Source: Fibrobacter sp. UWH6
Lineage (GTDB): Bacteria > Fibrobacterota > Fibrobacteria > Fibrobacterales > Fibrobacteraceae
DNA: 64,000 nt
Direction of reading: 5' to 3'
NCBI RefSeq assembly: GCF_900142465.1
Contig: NZ_FRAX01000006.1
Span: 62,001-126,000 of the forward strand
The translations under genes were made by a program, and so were the position numbers. The notes under the pieces were generated by a model, which did no database searches, had not been told where the DNA came from, and saw only the letters and a program-made list of their open reading frames with translations. The number at the start of each line of letters is the position of its first letter. Position 1 is the first letter of the stretch. Below are positions 9,050 to 18,400 of the stretch, in pieces.

Positions 9050-9083
9050 TAAAAAAATAGCCTCAAGTTGTGGGCTTGAGGCT
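9050..9083 (-). terminator. terminator of BamE-like lipoprotein gene
   Basis: Perfect 9-bp stem (9059-9067 with 9075-9083), 7-base loop, and seven T on the minus strand. Confidence 0.88.
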
Positions 9084-9095
9084 GAAAAATACCGA

Positions 9096-9536
9096 TTAGT
9101 AGTTGCTAGAATGCTTGGAAACCGGTGCCGGAGAGCCACCATAACGGTCGCCTTCGATCTTGTCCAGGATCCATTCGCCTTCGTAACCCTTCAGACGGGC
9201 CTGGTCGGGGTGCTTCCAGATAAGGCGGGTAATCAGCTTACCTTCGCGGGTGTAGTATTCCCAAACGCTGCTGGAAGAAGTTTCCTTTTCGTGGTCGGGA
9301 GGGCCCCACAGGAGGTTGACCATGTCGTTGGTCATGCCTTCTTCGATATAGCCCTGCTTGAACACGTCCTTCAGGCGCTTGTCGATACCCATACTTTCCT
9401 TAATGGCAAAGTATTCACGTTCATATTCCTTGCGACCTTCGCCACGTTCGATAAGAATGGGGGAAGAGTAACGGCTGGCGCAGGCCCAGAACATCAGGGC
9501 GCTAACACCGAGCAGGCAAATATGAGAGAGCTTCAT
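9096..9536 (-). CDS. lipoprotein with BamE/SmpA-like fold motif
   Basis: 146 residues with a lipoprotein signal (MKLSHICLLGVSALMFWACA, lipobox FWA-C). The segment YIEEGMTNDMVNLLWGPPD resembles the BamE/SmpA pattern (G-M-T-...-V-...-L-G-x-P), followed by WEYYTREGKLI and WILDKIEGD strands. By analogy it may sit in the periplasmic leaflet of the outer membrane. A role in the BAM complex is only a possibility because the match is short. GAGGAG before ATG 9536 supports the start. Single gene with its own terminator. Confidence 0.7.
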   Translation of the reverse strand: MKLSHICLLGVSALMFWACASRYSSPILIERGEGRKEYEREYFAIKESMGIDKRLKDVFKQGYIEEGMTNDMVNLLWGPPDHEKETSSSSVWEYYTREGKLITRLIWKHPDQARLKGYEGEWILDKIEGDRYGGSPAPVSKHSSNY

Positions 9537-9664
9537 AATTTCTCCTCTAATTTTATCTATAAAGTCAGCTTTTTAATCGTCTGATTTTATCATTTCGTTT
9601 TGTTGACCACAAAATAAGAACTTTATTAGGCAAAAGATGAAAATATTTTTAATTTTACACTGAA

Positions 9665-10657
9665 ATGAACGGTTTTGGAAAGAAATTTGGCGCTGTAGCC
9701 ACTCTGTGTGCTCTGTTTGCGGTTGCAAACCCCGTTGATGCCTATGCTGATGGCTATAACGAGAGCTCTCAGACAGCCTTTCGATATGGTCCCAACCTGG
9801 CTTATGGCTTGAGTGGCAATACTCCCTTTGTTTTGGGGCAGTGGTTGCCTCAGCTGTTCGGGACGCTCCATTATACTTGGCTGGAGCCTCTGGACATGTT
9901 GTCCTACGGCGAACGACTGGGACGTAATCCCAGCTACCTTCGCATGGATGGCGGGCTGGAATTGACTCCCTTCTATGGAGGTTACTCCGCAGGTCTTGGA
10001 CTGCGCCCTTTCAAGATCAATCCGTCCTTTGAACTGAATTTCAATTATGAAAGCTACCTGTACTTCAAGTCTAACCTGGAAATGGTGACTTCTGATGTGA
10101 CAGGCAGTGGAAGGATTGCGGAAACATGGAACGCCGATTACGTTCTCGATAACGTGGGCGGCGAAGATGCTGAATTTGACTATGCCCAGTTGTTTGACTT
10201 CTGTCTAACGATGAACTATGAATTCCGTGGTGGTTCCGATTTAGGATTCACCTTGCATTACATTCTTTCGGATGTAAGCACGGATTTCGATGGCAAGAGT
10301 TACGATTACAAGCGTAACATTCCTGTGTTCAGTCGTGACTTCCTGATTGTTGTAGAAACGTTCGGGCGTATTCCCCTGGACGAAAATTTTGCATTGCTGT
10401 TTGAAAATAACTTCTACAGAACAGGTTACCTGCGCAGCCACAATACCGTAGAAAAAGAGGCTTTGAGCTATGTCAAGTCTATGGCTGGCGTTCATTTTTC
10501 ATGGAATGAGGGACTCCAGAACCTGACCTTGGAAGTGGGTGGCTGGAACCGCATCAGGAAATCCTTCTACGATGGATCACTCGCGCAACAGTTCTTGATT
10601 CAGCTTGAGTATCAGGGGTATTTTTCTTTCCCCTTTCATTGGAATTTTGCGGAATAG
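9665..10657 (+). CDS. predicted outer-membrane beta-barrel protein
   Basis: 330 residues. The signal peptide is about 1-28 (VDAYADG around the cleavage). The mature protein is a series of alternating amphipathic strands rich in Tyr/Phe at the ends (LTPFYGGYSAGLGLRPF, FELNFNYESYLYF, LTMNYEFRGGSDLGFTLHY) and ends in an aromatic-rich strand FSFPFHWNFAE. This fits an outer-membrane barrel, but no named family is recognised. No Shine-Dalgarno is visible; TAATTTTA ends 7 bases before the ATG, so the message may be leaderless. The last 81 bases overlap the convergent gene at 10577. Confidence 0.65.
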   Translation: MNGFGKKFGAVATLCALFAVANPVDAYADGYNESSQTAFRYGPNLAYGLSGNTPFVLGQWLPQLFGTLHYTWLEPLDMLSYGERLGRNPSYLRMDGGLELTPFYGGYSAGLGLRPFKINPSFELNFNYESYLYFKSNLEMVTSDVTGSGRIAETWNADYVLDNVGGEDAEFDYAQLFDFCLTMNYEFRGGSDLGFTLHYILSDVSTDFDGKSYDYKRNIPVFSRDFLIVVETFGRIPLDENFALLFENNFYRTGYLRSHNTVEKEALSYVKSMAGVHFSWNEGLQNLTLEVGGWNRIRKSFYDGSLAQQFLIQLEYQGYFSFPFHWNFAE

Positions 10658-11341
10658 CTCAGGCTGCTGAGGCTGTGCTTTCTTGGCGACGTTCTTCTTG
10701 AGCGGGTCGGATTGCAGTGCCTGGATAGGATAGGCGGAACGGATCCAGATTTCTCCGTTGTACTGTTCGCTTTCTAGTTTGACCAGAGTGGGCAGTGTGG
10801 ATCCCGAATAATTTCTCCACTGACGGATGGTGAATGTTCTGGTTTCCTTGCGGGCTCCTCGCATGGTTACACTCTGCGGAGTGGGGAGCGTGTCTGCAGT
10901 AAGACTCCACCAAGTCATAGACAGGGCGGTAGAAAAAACGTTCGACTTCTGTTCTGTGGGATTCTTGCACAGGAACTGCCCGTTGGCCAGCAATTCCATA
11001 TCGTCTAACTTTAGCGGAGTGTCGCCAATAGTTTCTTTTAGATGGTGGGTGCCCAGCTGGCGCTTTATCTTGGCGTCGGGAAATTCCATATAGCGGTAAC
11101 TTCCTGCAGTAATGAAGTTGAACTGCGGACGGTTAGATGCATTGACAAAAAACGTGTCTAGACTTTCGGGGTGGTGACGCCATTCCACATCAATGCTTTC
11201 GCGGGAATTCTTTACGTTAATAAAATGGCCTTCGATGTTTACGACCATGGGCGCTTCTAGAATAAAGTGTGGGCAGGATGTCTGGGCTGACGCTGCTGTC
11301 AGTGCCATCGATATTGCCAAAGTCCACAAGCGCTTATTCAT
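10577..11341 (-). CDS. exported protein of unknown function
   Basis: 254 residues with an N-terminal signal (MNKRLWTLAISMALTAASAQ, cleavage about 19). The rest is hydrophilic with a basic C-terminus (KKNVAKKAQPQQ, MKGERKIPLILKL). No family recognised. TATCTTAC followed by exactly five bases and ATG 11341, without a ribosome site, suggests a leaderless transcript. The 3' end overlaps the barrel gene by 81 bases in tail-to-tail orientation; both frames keep plausible protein there, but a shorter product cannot be excluded. It lies beyond the recA terminator, so it is not part of the recA unit. Confidence 0.6.
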   Translation of the reverse strand: MNKRLWTLAISMALTAASAQTSCPHFILEAPMVVNIEGHFINVKNSRESIDVEWRHHPESLDTFFVNASNRPQFNFITAGSYRYMEFPDAKIKRQLGTHHLKETIGDTPLKLDDMELLANGQFLCKNPTEQKSNVFSTALSMTWWSLTADTLPTPQSVTMRGARKETRTFTIRQWRNYSGSTLPTLVKLESEQYNGEIWIRSAYPIQALQSDPLKKNVAKKAQPQQPELFRKIPMKGERKIPLILKLNQELLRE

Positions 11342-11397
11342 AAACCGTAAGATAGTTAAAATTCAAAAAAATTGGACGTTGCTTCCTCTAAAAAAGT

Positions 11398-11441
11398 AAA
11401 CTCCGGCCCATCCCAATGGCTAAAGGATCGGTCGGAGTTTT
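11398..11441. terminator. terminator downstream of recA
   Basis: Stem AAACTCCG/CGGAGTTT with further pairing inside (ATCC/GGAT) and T-rich flanks on both strands; it closes recA on the minus strand. Confidence 0.7.
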
Positions 11442-11473
11442 GCTTTAGGAAGAAATTTTTGAAAGTCTACGAA

Positions 11474-12580
11474 TTAGGCTTCGTCGGTGATTTCCAGAGT
11501 TTCGTCGTCTGCGGCCAGAGCGTCACCGTCGTTCAGCTTGAAGAGTTCTACATCCTTCATGCTTTCGCGGATCTTCTGTTCGATCTCGTTGCAGAGTTCT
11601 GCGTTGTCCTTCAGGAACAGGCGGGTGTTTTCGCGACCCTGGCCAATACGTTCGTTATTGTAGCTGAACCAGGAACCGCTCTTCTGGATGATATCCAGTT
11701 CGGTAGCCAGATCCAGGATGGAGGCTTCGCGAGAAATGCCGCAACCGTAGAGAATGTCGAATTCGCACTGGGTGAAGGGTGCTGCAACCTTGTTCTTTAC
11801 AACCTTCACGCGGGTACGGTTACCGATGACATCTTCGCCGTCCTTGATGGCTGCGATGCGGCGGATGTCGATACGCTGGGTGGCGTAGAACTTAAGGGCG
11901 TTACCGCCGGTGGTGGTTTCGGGGTTGCCGAACATGACGCCAATCTTCATACGCAGCTGGTTGATGAACAGCATGCAGGTGTTAGACTTGGAGAGAATGC
12001 CGGTAAGCTTACGCAGGGCCTGGCTCATGAGGCGGGCCTGCAGACCCACGTGATTGTCGCCCATTTCGCCGTTGATTTCAGCCTGGGGCACGAGGGCTGC
12101 CACAGAGTCAATAACGATGATGTCGATGGCACCGGAACGGACCAGGGTTTCTGCGATGTCGAGAGCCTGTTCACCGGTGTCGGGCTGGGAAACCAGGAGG
12201 GATTCGATATCGACACCCAGCTTGCGGGCATAAACAGCGTCGAAGGCATGTTCTGCGTCGATGAAGGCTGCCACACCGCCAAGCTTCTGAGCTTCAGCAA
12301 TGGCGTGGAGGGTGAGGGTAGTCTTACCAGAGGATTCAGGTCCGTAGATTTCGATGATACGGCCACGGGGGAAACCGCCTACGCCCAGAGCCATGTCCAG
12401 CTGGATACAGCCGGTGGGGATAACGGGGATATCTTCGTTGGGCTGATCGCCCAGAGCCATGATAGAACCCTTTCCATAATTCTTTTCAATCTGTGCGATG
12501 GCAGCTTCTACTGCCTTTGCCTTATCTGCGGAAAGGTTGCCGAGAGTGTTGATACCGTTTGTGTTCGTCTTCTTAGCCAT
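11474..12580 (-). CDS. recA: recombinase RecA
   Basis: ATP-dependent strand-exchange protein and co-protease for LexA. It has 368 residues from ATG 12580; that start is chosen because GGAG lies just upstream and MAKKTNTNG begins a normal RecA. An upstream TTG frame start at 12622 has no ribosome site. Motifs: Walker [11 protein letters not shown], Walker [14 protein letters not shown]1/L2 region [14 protein letters not shown] and [17 protein letters not shown], and an acidic C-terminus. It lies downstream of the cinA-like gene, a common pairing, but has its own promoter with an overlapping LexA-like palindrome. Confidence 0.99.
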   Translation of the reverse strand: MAKKTNTNGINTLGNLSADKAKAVEAAIAQIEKNYGKGSIMALGDQPNEDIPVIPTGCIQLDMALGVGGFPRGRIIEIYGPESSGKTTLTLHAIAEAQKLGGVAAFIDAEHAFDAVYARKLGVDIESLLVSQPDTGEQALDIAETLVRSGAIDIIVIDSVAALVPQAEINGEMGDNHVGLQARLMSQALRKLTGILSKSNTCMLFINQLRMKIGVMFGNPETTTGGNALKFYATQRIDIRRIAAIKDGEDVIGNRTRVKVVKNKVAAPFTQCEFDILYGCGISREASILDLATELDIIQKSGSWFSYNNERIGQGRENTRLFLKDNAELCNEIEQKIRESMKDVELFKLNDGDALAADDETLEITDEA

Positions 12581-12610
12581 AATTGACTCCGTTTTGTTTT
12601 TTTTCGTTAA

Positions 12611-12641
12611 AAAATATAACAACTAGTGTTCACTTGTGCAA
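12611..12641 (-). promoter_or_regulatory. recA promoter, TTG-N20-TATATTTT
   Basis: TTG (12641-12639), 20-base spacer, TATATTTT (12618-12611), with a leader of about 25 bases before ATG 12580. The upstream end overlaps the stop of the cinA-like gene. Confidence 0.6.
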
Positions 12642-13144
12642 GTGCTTTTTTGAACTATTTTTTCTAGAAGTACCTGCAATGTTCTATACACGCTTTTTTC
12701 GCGGACTTGATTGCGGTTTCCCGAAAAAATTTCGCAAAAAGCTTCATTTTGCAAACTATTGGCGACACCAATCCACACTGTACCAACAGGTTTGCCTGGT
12801 TCAGCGCCGCCCGGGCCTGCGATTCCCGATGTGGAAACCGCCCATTCGCAACCAAACTTCCTGCGGGCTCCTTCAGCCATGGCCTTGACGGTTTCTGCAG
12901 AAACGGCACCAACGGTGTTGAGGATTTCTGCGGGAACGTCCAGGAGGTTTTCCTTGACTTCGTTCTGGTAGGCGACAATGCCTCCTGCCAGGACTGCGGA
13001 ACTGCCCGGAATGTCGACCAGGGTGCTTGCGATAAGCCCGCCGGTGCAGGATTCTGCGGTGGCCATCATCTGGCCTTTTGCTTGCAGAGCTTCCTTGACG
13101 GCGATTGCCAACTGCTCGAGATTCATTTCGTTTGCGTTGTTCAC
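12623..13144 (-). CDS. CinA-C/PncC-family nicotinamide-nucleotide amidohydrolase
   Basis: 173 residues covering only the CinA C-terminal domain (PncC type), which in the family deamidates NMN to nicotinate mononucleotide for NAD recycling. Motifs: MMATAESCTGGLIASTL, GGIVAYQNEVKENLL, and TSGIAGPGGAEPGKPVGTVWIG. The N-terminal COG1058 domain of full CinA is absent. The start is the GTG at 13144: AAGGA lies 8 bases upstream, while the internal ATG (codon 7) has none. TATATTTG at 13174-13167 is the probable promoter box. It precedes recA by 42 bases. Confidence 0.9.
   Translation of the reverse strand: MNNANEMNLEQLAIAVKEALQAKGQMMATAESCTGGLIASTLVDIPGSSAVLAGGIVAYQNEVKENLLDVPAEILNTVGAVSAETVKAMAEGARRKFGCEWAVSTSGIAGPGGAEPGKPVGTVWIGVANSLQNEAFCEIFSGNRNQVREKSVYRTLQVLLEKIVQKSTCTSEH
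12627..12640. promoter_or_regulatory. LexA-box-like operator of recA
   Basis: TGTTCACTTGTGCA differs at one position from the LexA target I recall for Fibrobacter succinogenes (TGCNC-N4-GTGCA). It covers the upstream box and spacer of the recA promoter, where a repressor would act. The recalled motif needs checking. Confidence 0.45.
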
Positions 13145-13309
13145 TTTGTTGTTCCTTTTACGTGTTCAAATATACAAAACGGTTGTGTCATAAAATGTCA
13201 ATTACGACATTCCCCCAAAAAAATACAAAATAACGTTTTGCGCGACTTTGACGTTCATAGGCGTTGACGTAAATAAAACCTTGTATAGACTTTTATATAT
13301 TTGCGCTCA

Positions 13310-14317
13310 ATGTTAATGAGTTGGTTCAAGCCTATCCGGAGTCGCTCCCTGCGGGCCGGAGTCCTGGCCCTGCTGCTGTTGGTGGCCGGGGTCTTTGCCG
13401 CTGAATCTCCTCAAGACAGTGTCAATCCCATGCAAAAGGGCGTTACCGGAATTAGGGCCATCGATACCCTCAAGGTAAATGAATGGGATATTCCTACCGA
13501 GCGGAATTCTCTTCCCTTGACCATGCTCTTAAGTATCCTGCCGGGTGGTGGTCATTATTACACGGAACATTACGTTCGTGGTGGATTCATTACCGCAATC
13601 GAACTTGCTCTTTTTTACGAAGTTGTCTACAATAAGGACTTCCAGTATCGACGAGTCCTGGAACAGGCGGAACCTTTTAGAGATTCCGTCTCCTTCTATA
13701 CCCGAAAGATCATGGGTTTGCAGTCTAGGGACAGCCTTGAATATTATCAAAAAAAACGTACGGACAACATCAATCGTCTGAGAGCCTACAGCGACAAGAA
13801 AATGGAACAGGAAGACCTGCGCAAGGCTGAAACGGCCTGGCTCTATGGTCTGCAGTTGTATAGTATGTTCGACGCCTTTGGTATCTGGTATAAGAACAAT
13901 TATCGAAGCAATGAATTGAGGAGTATGAAGTCTGCCGCCTTGTGGGCCATTATCCCCGGTTTTGGACAAATGTATAATGGGGAGTTTGGCAAGGCCGGCT
14001 TACTATATATGGGACTGATGGGAGCAAGCGTCAGCGTCTGGACTTCGCAGAACATGGTAGAATATTACCTCGACCGCAAGCATATGCAGGCTGGAGAAAG
14101 CACGACTAGTGAAGACTACGAACGTGTGGTAGAGCGTGTGACCTATTACCGCAAGAACCGTAACCAGTATATCTGGGCTTCGGCGCTCCTGTATCTGTAT
14201 TCTATTGGCGATGCGGTGGTGGACGCCCTGTTGAGCGACTTTGACAACCCGCTGCACCTGGCTCTGTTGCCGAATTTCAACGGCGGCGCCCAGGCTCTGT
14301 TTACCTTTGATTTTTAA
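13310..14317 (+). CDS. membrane-associated exported protein, DUF5683-like
   Basis: 335 residues from ATG 13310 (ATG 13316 is the alternative). An N-terminal signal or anchor (about 10-28) is followed by two copies of a small-residue turn motif: SILPGGGHYYTEHYVRGG near 65 and AIIPGFGQMYNGEFGKAG near 215, each continuing into a hydrophobic segment. The PGxGQxYNGxxxKA pattern resembles DUF5683 of Bacteroidetes-type genomes; function unknown. TATATTTG ends six bases before the ATG and there is no Shine-Dalgarno, so it is probably leaderless. It is divergent from cinA-recA. Confidence 0.7.
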   Translation: MLMSWFKPIRSRSLRAGVLALLLLVAGVFAAESPQDSVNPMQKGVTGIRAIDTLKVNEWDIPTERNSLPLTMLLSILPGGGHYYTEHYVRGGFITAIELALFYEVVYNKDFQYRRVLEQAEPFRDSVSFYTRKIMGLQSRDSLEYYQKKRTDNINRLRAYSDKKMEQEDLRKAETAWLYGLQLYSMFDAFGIWYKNNYRSNELRSMKSAALWAIIPGFGQMYNGEFGKAGLLYMGLMGASVSVWTSQNMVEYYLDRKHMQAGESTTSEDYERVVERVTYYRKNRNQYIWASALLYLYSIGDAVVDALLSDFDNPLHLALLPNFNGGAQALFTFDF

Positions 14318-14323
14318 ACGGAA

Positions 14324-14347
14324 AAAAGCTGGCGTTTGCCAGCTTTT
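14324..14347. terminator. bidirectional terminator
   Basis: Perfect 10-bp stem AAAAGCTGGC/GCCAGCTTTT with loop GTTT between two convergent genes; A and T tracts make it work both ways. Confidence 0.88.
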
Positions 14348-14350
14348 GCT

Positions 14351-14968
14351 TTAACCGATTTTCAGCGGAACCATCTGGATTCCGTCATGAATCTTTGTGT
14401 AGGTTCCTCGATAGTGGCCTTCGGCGTTACGCTTGAATTCAAAGCGGGTGACCATGGCGTAACTGAATGCACCTTCTACGAACTGGTCGTCGGGGAGTCC
14501 GCAGGCGAAGTGCTGCAATGCGGCGATTACACCTGCGTGGCTGATCCACAGAAATTCTCCATCGTCGTCGAGGCTGTCTAGCAGGCGGCCGGCGCGCTTG
14601 TCGATGTCATAGAAACATTCGCCGTTGTTGAACCTGTAACCTCGGAGGTCGTTGGCCCATCCCAGCATTTGTTCGCGAGGAACCTGATCCATCTTCTGAC
14701 CTTCCCAGTCACCGAAGTTGATCTCGATGATTTCGTCTCGCTTCTCGACTTCGAGGCCGGTCACCTTGGCGGCCTTTTCGGCTAGGCGGGTGCAGCGGAG
14801 CAACGGGCTTGAAAACAAACGGGTGGGCTTGGCTCCAGCGGCCACCAGGGCCTTCAGGGCGCCCTCGCTTTCTTCTTCGAAAGTAGGGGAAACGTCAAAG
14901 TCCAGTCTGCCGTAACAGACATCTTTGGGATTGTAAGGCTTGGTATGGCGGATGGTCCAGAGAATCAT
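14351..14968 (-). CDS. histidine phosphatase, CobC (alpha-ribazole phosphatase)-like
   Basis: 205 residues. MILWTIRHTKPYN contains the histidine phosphatase RHT signature, and CYGRLDFDVS is the segment typical of CobC-like members; SSPLLRCTRLAEKAA and ISHAGVI (second catalytic His) complete the active site. In the family it removes the 5'-phosphate of alpha-ribazole in cobalamin assembly, but no cobalamin genes are nearby, so the substrate is open. The start at 14968 is where homology begins; the frame stays open upstream through a heptamer repeat that abuts the start and would add YSLFT repeats. No ribosome site is visible. Confidence 0.8.
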   Translation of the reverse strand: MILWTIRHTKPYNPKDVCYGRLDFDVSPTFEEESEGALKALVAAGAKPTRLFSSPLLRCTRLAEKAAKVTGLEVEKRDEIIEINFGDWEGQKMDQVPREQMLGWANDLRGYRFNNGECFYDIDKRAGRLLDSLDDDGEFLWISHAGVIAALQHFACGLPDDQFVEGAFSYAMVTRFEFKRNAEGHYRGTYTKIHDGIQMVPLKIG

Positions 14969-14972
14969 GAGA

Positions 14973-15035
14973 GTAAACAGTGAATAGTGAACAGTGAATA
15001 GTGAATAGTTAAGAGTGAATAGTGGTGAGTTAAAA
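14973..15035. repeat. nine tandem heptamers, consensus GTGAATA
   Basis: 63 bases of head-to-tail 7-mers (four GTGAATA plus GTGAACA, GTAAACA, GTTAAGA, GTGGTGA, GTTAAAA), ending five bases before the CobC-like start codon. Copy-number change would alter the leader length and the upstream frame. Confidence 0.85.
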
Positions 15036-15083
15036 CCGGGCGCCTCCGGCGCGATTATTTGGCACAAAGGAGCCGCAGGCTCC
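15036..15083. repeat. pair of short GC-rich hairpins
   Basis: GCGCC-TCC-GGCGC (15040-15052) and GGAGCC-GCA-GGCTCC (15069-15083), between the heptamer array and the small-RNA terminator; probably part of a dispersed repeat. Confidence 0.5.
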
Positions 15084-15111
15084 GCCCTCATACCTCGTTC
15101 CTCTTTCTCAA

Positions 15112-15143
15112 AAATAAAAAAACTGCCGTTTTCCAGCAGTTTT
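15112..15143 (-). terminator. terminator of the small RNA
   Basis: 8-bp stem AAAACTGC/GCAGTTTT; the minus strand continues into a run of seven T and a second T-rich stretch. Confidence 0.8.
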
Positions 15144-15151
15144 AAAAAAAA

Positions 15152-15245
15152 TCCTAGGCTACCTGAGCACATAAAAATCCGCAAGTCCGTTGCTGCTTTC
15201 GCCCTGGCGAGTTGCCCGCAAATAGTCATTGCGCAGGGCCTAGGA
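15152..15245 (-). ncRNA. ffs: structured small RNA, probably SRP (4.5S-type) RNA
   Basis: No protein frame fits, yet there is a promoter (15250-15279) and a terminator (15112-15143). The ends pair perfectly over 8 bp (TCCTAGGC with GCCTAGGA), then CCTG with CAGG and CGCA with TGTG, giving one long hairpin of about 94 nt. Its tip reads CCAGG-GC-GAAA-GC-AGCA, close to the SRP domain IV pattern (AGG, tetraloop, AGCA) that binds Ffh. The apical stem is one pair shorter than in Escherichia coli. That it is a structured RNA is well supported; SRP identity is likely but not certain. Confidence 0.62.
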
Positions 15246-15249
15246 GCCT

Positions 15250-15279
15250 CAAATATAGAACAATTTTGACATTTTTCAA
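15250..15279 (-). promoter_or_regulatory. promoter of the small RNA, TTG-N19-TATATTTG
   Basis: TTG (15279-15277), 19-base spacer, TATATTTG (15257-15250). The predicted start five bases on coincides with the first base of the RNA's closing helix. Confidence 0.65.
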
Positions 15280-15408
15280 GAGATTAGGCCGTTTCTATGG
15301 ATTATTTGACATAAGAAACCGCTTTTAGGTTTCGTTTTGTTAACGTTGTAAATTTTATTTTATTATTTTATGGGATAGGGTATAGGGTTGAATTTGCGGA
15401 GGTTTATT

Positions 15409-18400
15409 ATGTTTTTGTATGATTTTAGAAAGATTTGGCTAGTTTTGCTAGTTCTGGGTTGCTGTAGCGCATCTTTTGCAGAGGGACTCCCTCTGGAAGT
15501 GCTCCCTTTTAAGTTTACAAAAATTGCCGGGGATTCTGCGTCTCAGACCAATGCATGGAATGACCTCATGAAGTATAAACTTTGGGGTACCGGTCTGTAC
15601 GAAGGTGATGGCATTGTCGGTAACGGAAAAAATGCCGGCGATGGTATTGTCTTTGATGGTGGAAAAATCCATATTACGGATTCTTCTGGCTATGTTGGTA
15701 GTGCCACTGGCGACTTCGTCATGGTAAATGATGTGCATTCTATTGGCGGCCCCCTGGTTTTTGGAGGCTCCTTTAAGGGTGGAACCGGACTGGATTCCAT
15801 CTTGATCGGACCTTCTCATTTTAGGGGTACTTTTGAGGCTTCCTTTAATGGCCGAAATAACGAATTCTTTGCAGGCATGTATTGTGTAGAAAAAGGCTTT
15901 GTCGTAAACAATAATTGTGACGGCGAATATTATTGCGCAACGCAGGGCCTTCGTGATACAAAGGCTACTATTGGGTGTGATGGAGCTATCCCCATTGATG
16001 AGGATCTTGATGTTCCTGTTGTTGATTACTCTTTCTTTGACGGTATGGATGCTGATCATTATCTGAAAATTGATACGGTCATTCATGCTTCTTCCACGAC
16101 TCCCAACGCCTATATTGATGTGCCCCCCGGTGATATTGACGATATGTATAATATCCGTGTTGCGGGTATCAGACTGGAAAATGACAAGCCCTTGTATGTT
16201 CGCATGCAGAAGAGCGGTCGTTTGACTCGCGTCTTTTTGGATGGTGGACTTGAAATCACCAACCATAGTAATATTCGCGTAATCCAGGCTTCCGATGATA
16301 GTGAATGGGATAGGGAATCTAGAACGTGGACCACATCTGATGAAAATTTGGTTAGCAATAAGGATTATGCCGGCAACCTTTTGTTTTACACTCCCGAAGA
16401 GATTAACTGGACTGCTGGCGAAAAGCATCTTCAGGGTACATTCATTTCTGGCAAGACCATTACCATTGCGCAGCAGGCCCGTTTCGCTGGCCAGCTGATT
16501 GCCAAGGCTATTTATGTACAGTTTGACTTCAAGGCCGAAGACTTCCGCTATGTGCGCTTCAACCCGTCTGTAATTGACCCGACCTTGTTTGCTACGGTTG
16601 AATTCCCCGAAAGCGAAAGAGATACGGTTATTCCCTTGAAGCTGAACAAGAAGACACAGGTGAAGGTGACATTTGATTATTGCTTCAGTGTGTCTTCTGA
16701 AACTCCGGTTGATGGAAAGATCAGTGGCGCTCTGGCAGATGCTTCTGACTTTGTGGGGCTTACTCCTATTTGCGGAGATTCTTTGGCTTCCGCAGAAATT
16801 GACGTTGATTCTGACACTCTCGATTTGAAAAATCAGATCAAGATTCACGCAAAGCTGGATCAGTTTGTCGAAGCGTATGGCACGAACAATAAAGAAAAAT
16901 TCCAGTTGAAGATTTCGAATCTTGTCGGTGCCGTTTTGAAGAATGCTTCTGGTGAATACGTTCGCGAAGGTGCCTTTGATATGTACATCATCGATCAGGA
17001 TGTTGTCCCTGTGACTAGGGACACGGTTATTGACGCTGTTGAAGATTCTGTATTCACCTTTGCGGCTGATATGTTCCCCTATGAATCGCCCCTTGATCGA
17101 GAAATGGGTGGTGTCGTTATCGAAGCTGTCCCTGCAAAGGGCTCGTTGACCTATTTTGGAAAAACGTTGACTAAGAGTGATGTGGGTAGGAAGATCCCGG
17201 CTGATTCCCTTGGTCAGTTGAAGTATGTGCCCGTGGCTGATAAATATGGTGATTCGCTGTCGAATTATGAATACACGACTCTGAAATTTGCAGTCTATGA
17301 TTCTCAGAATTCCGTAAGCTCCAGTGATAAAAAGGAAGGCTCCAAGACACTAACCGTTGTTGTCACTCCGGTGAACGATGCTCCGATTACTGGCCCTGCC
17401 ACTTTCACTATTTCTGGCCATGTGATTAATGGTGGCGATAAGGCAATCCTTGACGGATCCATTTCTGTGAAGGATGTCGATGACGATACATTTACCTACG
17501 CCTTTGATCCTGATGATCCGAACTTCGCCGTTGTGGATTCCCTCTTTGTTATCGATGAAAATACTGGCAAGATCCATGTGAAGGATGGCATTGAACTGAA
17601 TGAAAACGTCTCTAAGTCCAAGTACGAAATCAACGTGATTGTAAGCGACAAGAGTGCCTCTACCGGTAAGGACGAAGATATTCTTACTGCAAGTTCCAAG
17701 GTGACCATCGAAATCGACTTCAATAACAATCCGCCGACTATCATGACGGATACGGTCCACGTGGTTGAAAATTCCAAGTCCGGAACTTCTGCAGATTCTT
17801 CGCTGAAGTCTATCGATAAGGATGCTGGCGATACCGTAAAGACTTATACCTTGGTTGGAACTTCTAATTGGTTTGAAGTTTCTAAGTCTGGCGTAATCAC
17901 CGTAAAGGAAGGTGCCAAGATTGATTACGAAAAGTCTAAGAATGAGACTCTTACCATTCAGGTTTGCGATGAATACAATGGCTGCTCCGAAAAGAACGTG
18001 GTGGTTGCCATCGTGGACGTGCCCAATTCCAAGGTGAAGATTGTTGAAGGTAAAAATGAACAGGGCGAGTGGCCGAACCCCACGACCATTTATACCAACG
18101 TTCCGAACATCGAGTTGAGCTGCACCTTCGATAACAGTCCTTCAGCCGAGAAATGCAAGGAAGCTAACTTGAAGGATGGTTGCCAATACGTTACAGTTGA
18201 GTATGACAATCCGGATCTGGATGGTGCAGCCCGCGATTCCGTCAAGGTATGCTATAGCTCTGCCGCTCCGATTGTGACTGTTGGCGCCGGAGACAACGAA
18301 GTTGTGGCCGACAACATTTATACCATCGTTGAAAGTTTGGATGAAGATGATGCCAACACTTATGTGAATGCAACTAAGAACAAGATTCATGTAACGGTAT

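Noticed and set aside
12581-12622. Longer recA start at TTG 12622
   Set aside because: The extension [14 protein letters not shown] is not RecA-like and crosses the predicted promoter box; ATG 12580 has a GGAG site.
14969-15229. N-terminal extension of the CobC-like phosphatase through the heptamers
   Set aside because: The added residues are coded by tandem repeats, GC hairpins and the small-RNA gene; homology begins at MILWTIRHT.
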